NCBI RefSeq assembly: GCF_006381105.1
Contig: NZ_VDET01000001.1
Coordinates: 62,001-126,000, forward strand
Direction of reading: 5' to 3'
DNA: 64,000 bases
DNA from: Flavicella sediminum
GTDB lineage: Bacteria; Bacteroidota; Bacteroidia; Flavobacteriales; Flavobacteriaceae
The translations under genes and the position numbers were made by a program. The notes beneath the pieces were generated by a model. That model worked only from the letters and a program-made list of their open reading frames with translations. It did not search any database and had not been told where the DNA came from. Shown in pieces: positions 63,077-64,000 of this stretch; position 1 is the stretch's first letter; each line of letters opens with the position of its first letter.

Positions 63077-64000
63077 ATGAAAAAAATAAATATTTCATTA
63101 ATAGTCTTTGTTTCGTTTTTGTTTATCGGAATGAAACCTGAGATAAAAACAATTTATTATAAGGGGTGGATCGATTTCAATAAGAATGGAGTTAAAGATG
63201 TTTTTGAAGACCCTACAGCAGGGCTTGATGCAAGAGTTGCGAATTTAATTTCTTTAATGAATGTGAACGAAAAAACCTGCCAGCTGACGACGTTGTATGG
63301 TTTTTCTCGTGTTTTAGAAGATAAATTTCCAACTCCGAATTGGAAAAACAGGGTTTGGAAAGATGGGATTGCCAATATTGATGAACATTTAAATACAATT
63401 TGGAATCAGGAAAAAACCCATACAAAATATGCTTTTCCATACAGCACACATGCCGAAGCAATTAATACGGTTCAAAAATGGTTTGTAGAAGAAACTAGAT
63501 TGGGAATTCCAGTAGACTTTACCAATGAAGGGGTCCATGGTTTGTGTCATGAAAAAGCAACACCCTTGCCAGCTCCTATTGGAATAGGGAGCACCTGGAA
63601 CAAAGCTTTGGTGCGTAAAGCAGGTGAAATAGTTGGACGAGAAGCAAAGGCATTGGGATACACCAATGTATATGCACCAATTTTAGATGTGGCCAGAGAT
63701 CAACGTTGGGGACGTGTTTTGGAATGTTATGGAGAAGAACCTTTTCATATCGCTGAAATGGGCAAACAAATGACTTTAGGAATTCAATCGCAAGGAGTTG
63801 CTTCTACCTTAAAGCATTTTGCGGTATACAGTGTGCCAAAAGGAGCGCGAGATGGTGATGCACGAACAGATCCGCATGTAGCGCCAAGAGAACTATTTCA
63901 ATTGCACTTGTATCCTTTTAAAAGAGTGATAGCGGAGGCAAAACCTATGGGAGTTATGAGTAGTTACAACGATTATGACGGAGTGCCAATTACGGCAAGT
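63077..64000 (+). CDS. GH3 glycosidase, 3' truncated by window
   Basis: The frame is open from ATG 63077 to the window end (308 codons visible). The N terminus is a signal-like hydrophobic segment (about 5-20) with no lipobox. The GH3 N-terminal barrel is clear: WIDFNKNGVKDVFEDP, RLGIPVDFTNEGVHGL, ATPLPAPIGIGSTWN, YAPILDVARDQRWGRVLECYGE and STLKHFAVYS. The catalytic nucleophile aspartate (expected in a later motif) and the C-terminal sandwich domain lie outside the window. GH3 members are mostly beta-glucosidases or beta-xylosidases acting in the periplasm. It follows GH39 by 9 bp. Confidence 0.93.
   Translation, partial: MKKINISLIVFVSFLFIGMKPEIKTIYYKGWIDFNKNGVKDVFEDPTAGLDARVANLISLMNVNEKTCQLTTLYGFSRVLEDKFPTPNWKNRVWKDGIANIDEHLNTIWNQEKTHTKYAFPYSTHAEAINTVQKWFVEETRLGIPVDFTNEGVHGLCHEKATPLPAPIGIGSTWNKALVRKAGEIVGREAKALGYTNVYAPILDVARDQRWGRVLECYGEEPFHIAEMGKQMTLGIQSQGVASTLKHFAVYSVPKGARDGDARTDPHVAPRELFQLHLYPFKRVIAEAKPMGVMSSYNDYDGVPITAS

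Noticed and set aside
2423-63461. Many minus-strand and out-of-frame + strand open frames of 60-160 codons
   Set aside because: They all lie inside well-supported genes, have no recognisable domains and no sensible start context; they are frame shadows of AT-rich coding sequence.
1-64000. Mobile elements, tRNA/rRNA genes, CRISPR arrays, integrases, defence genes
   Set aside because: None seen; no transposase or recombinase frames, no regular short repeats with spacers and no tRNA-like end signals. The direct repeats found are only promoter-associated pairs.

Overview
The window is a single, almost gap-free polysaccharide utilization locus (PUL) from a marine Bacteroidota, most likely a member of the Flavobacteriaceae. 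The evidence is AT-rich DNA, SusC/SusD pairs, many lipoproteins, type IX secretion (T9SS) C-terminal sorting tails, FGly-type sulfatases and Bacteroidota-style promoters. Every gene I accept is on the + strand. Both window edges cut through the locus: the first gene lacks its 5' end and the last (GH3) lacks its 3' end. I see no tRNA, rRNA, CRISPR, insertion sequence or integrase, and no regulator gene.

Layout. (1) 1-6080: 5'-truncated heparinase II/III-like protein, GH141-like beta-helix protein with a PDZ tail, GH29 fucosidase. (2) 6192-7139: SGNH esterase carrying a GH29-type C-terminal domain at its N terminus. (3) 7286-26185: a ten-gene, about 19 kb run with three heparinase II/III-like proteins, two beta-helix proteins, an alpha/beta-hydrolase esterase, GH95, a GHL15-like lipoprotein, GH172 (DUF2961) and a sulfatase. 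(4) 26378-30242: sulfatase plus beta-helix/CBM6/T9SS protein. (5) 30411-30562: collapsed remnant of a secreted T9SS gene. (6) 30753-32513: BspA-type LRR protein. (7) 32754-35866: two sulfatases. (8) 36284-51359: FAS1 lipoprotein, SusC, SusD, two FAS1 lipoproteins, a second SusC and a second SusD. (9) 51586-53601: GH30-like enzyme with a discoidin/F-type lectin domain. (10) 53756-55594: second LRR protein. (11) 55875-58736: PL38-like lyase, CBM6 and LRR fusion. (12) 58990-64000: sialate-O-acetylesterase-like protein, DUF6250 lipoprotein, GH39 and GH3.

How the genes fit together (inference): surface-anchored T9SS enzymes and binding proteins, SusD and FAS1 lipoproteins capture and cut a polymer, SusC imports oligosaccharides, and periplasmic sulfatases, esterases, fucosidases and other exo-enzymes finish it. 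Three fucosidase-type families (GH29, GH95, GH141-like), an F-type (fucose-binding) lectin domain, four sulfatases and at least five uronate-lyase-type proteins point to a sulfated, fucose-rich, uronic-acid-containing polymer (a glucuronic-acid-bearing fucan, or a fucosylated glycosaminoglycan). No rhamnosidase is present, so ulvan is unlikely. The substrate is not proven by sequence.

The most interesting signal is non-coding. Nine transcription units start behind the same composite element: a direct repeat of GRNNNATARTTTAT half-sites exactly 21 bp apart, followed 20-24 bp later by a TAnnTTTG-like -7 box. This geometry fits an AraC-type (possibly hybrid two-component) activator controlling the whole locus. 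A second unusual signal is a module of about 235 residues, of BspA-type leucine-rich repeats, present five times in three proteins, one of them fused to a lyase.
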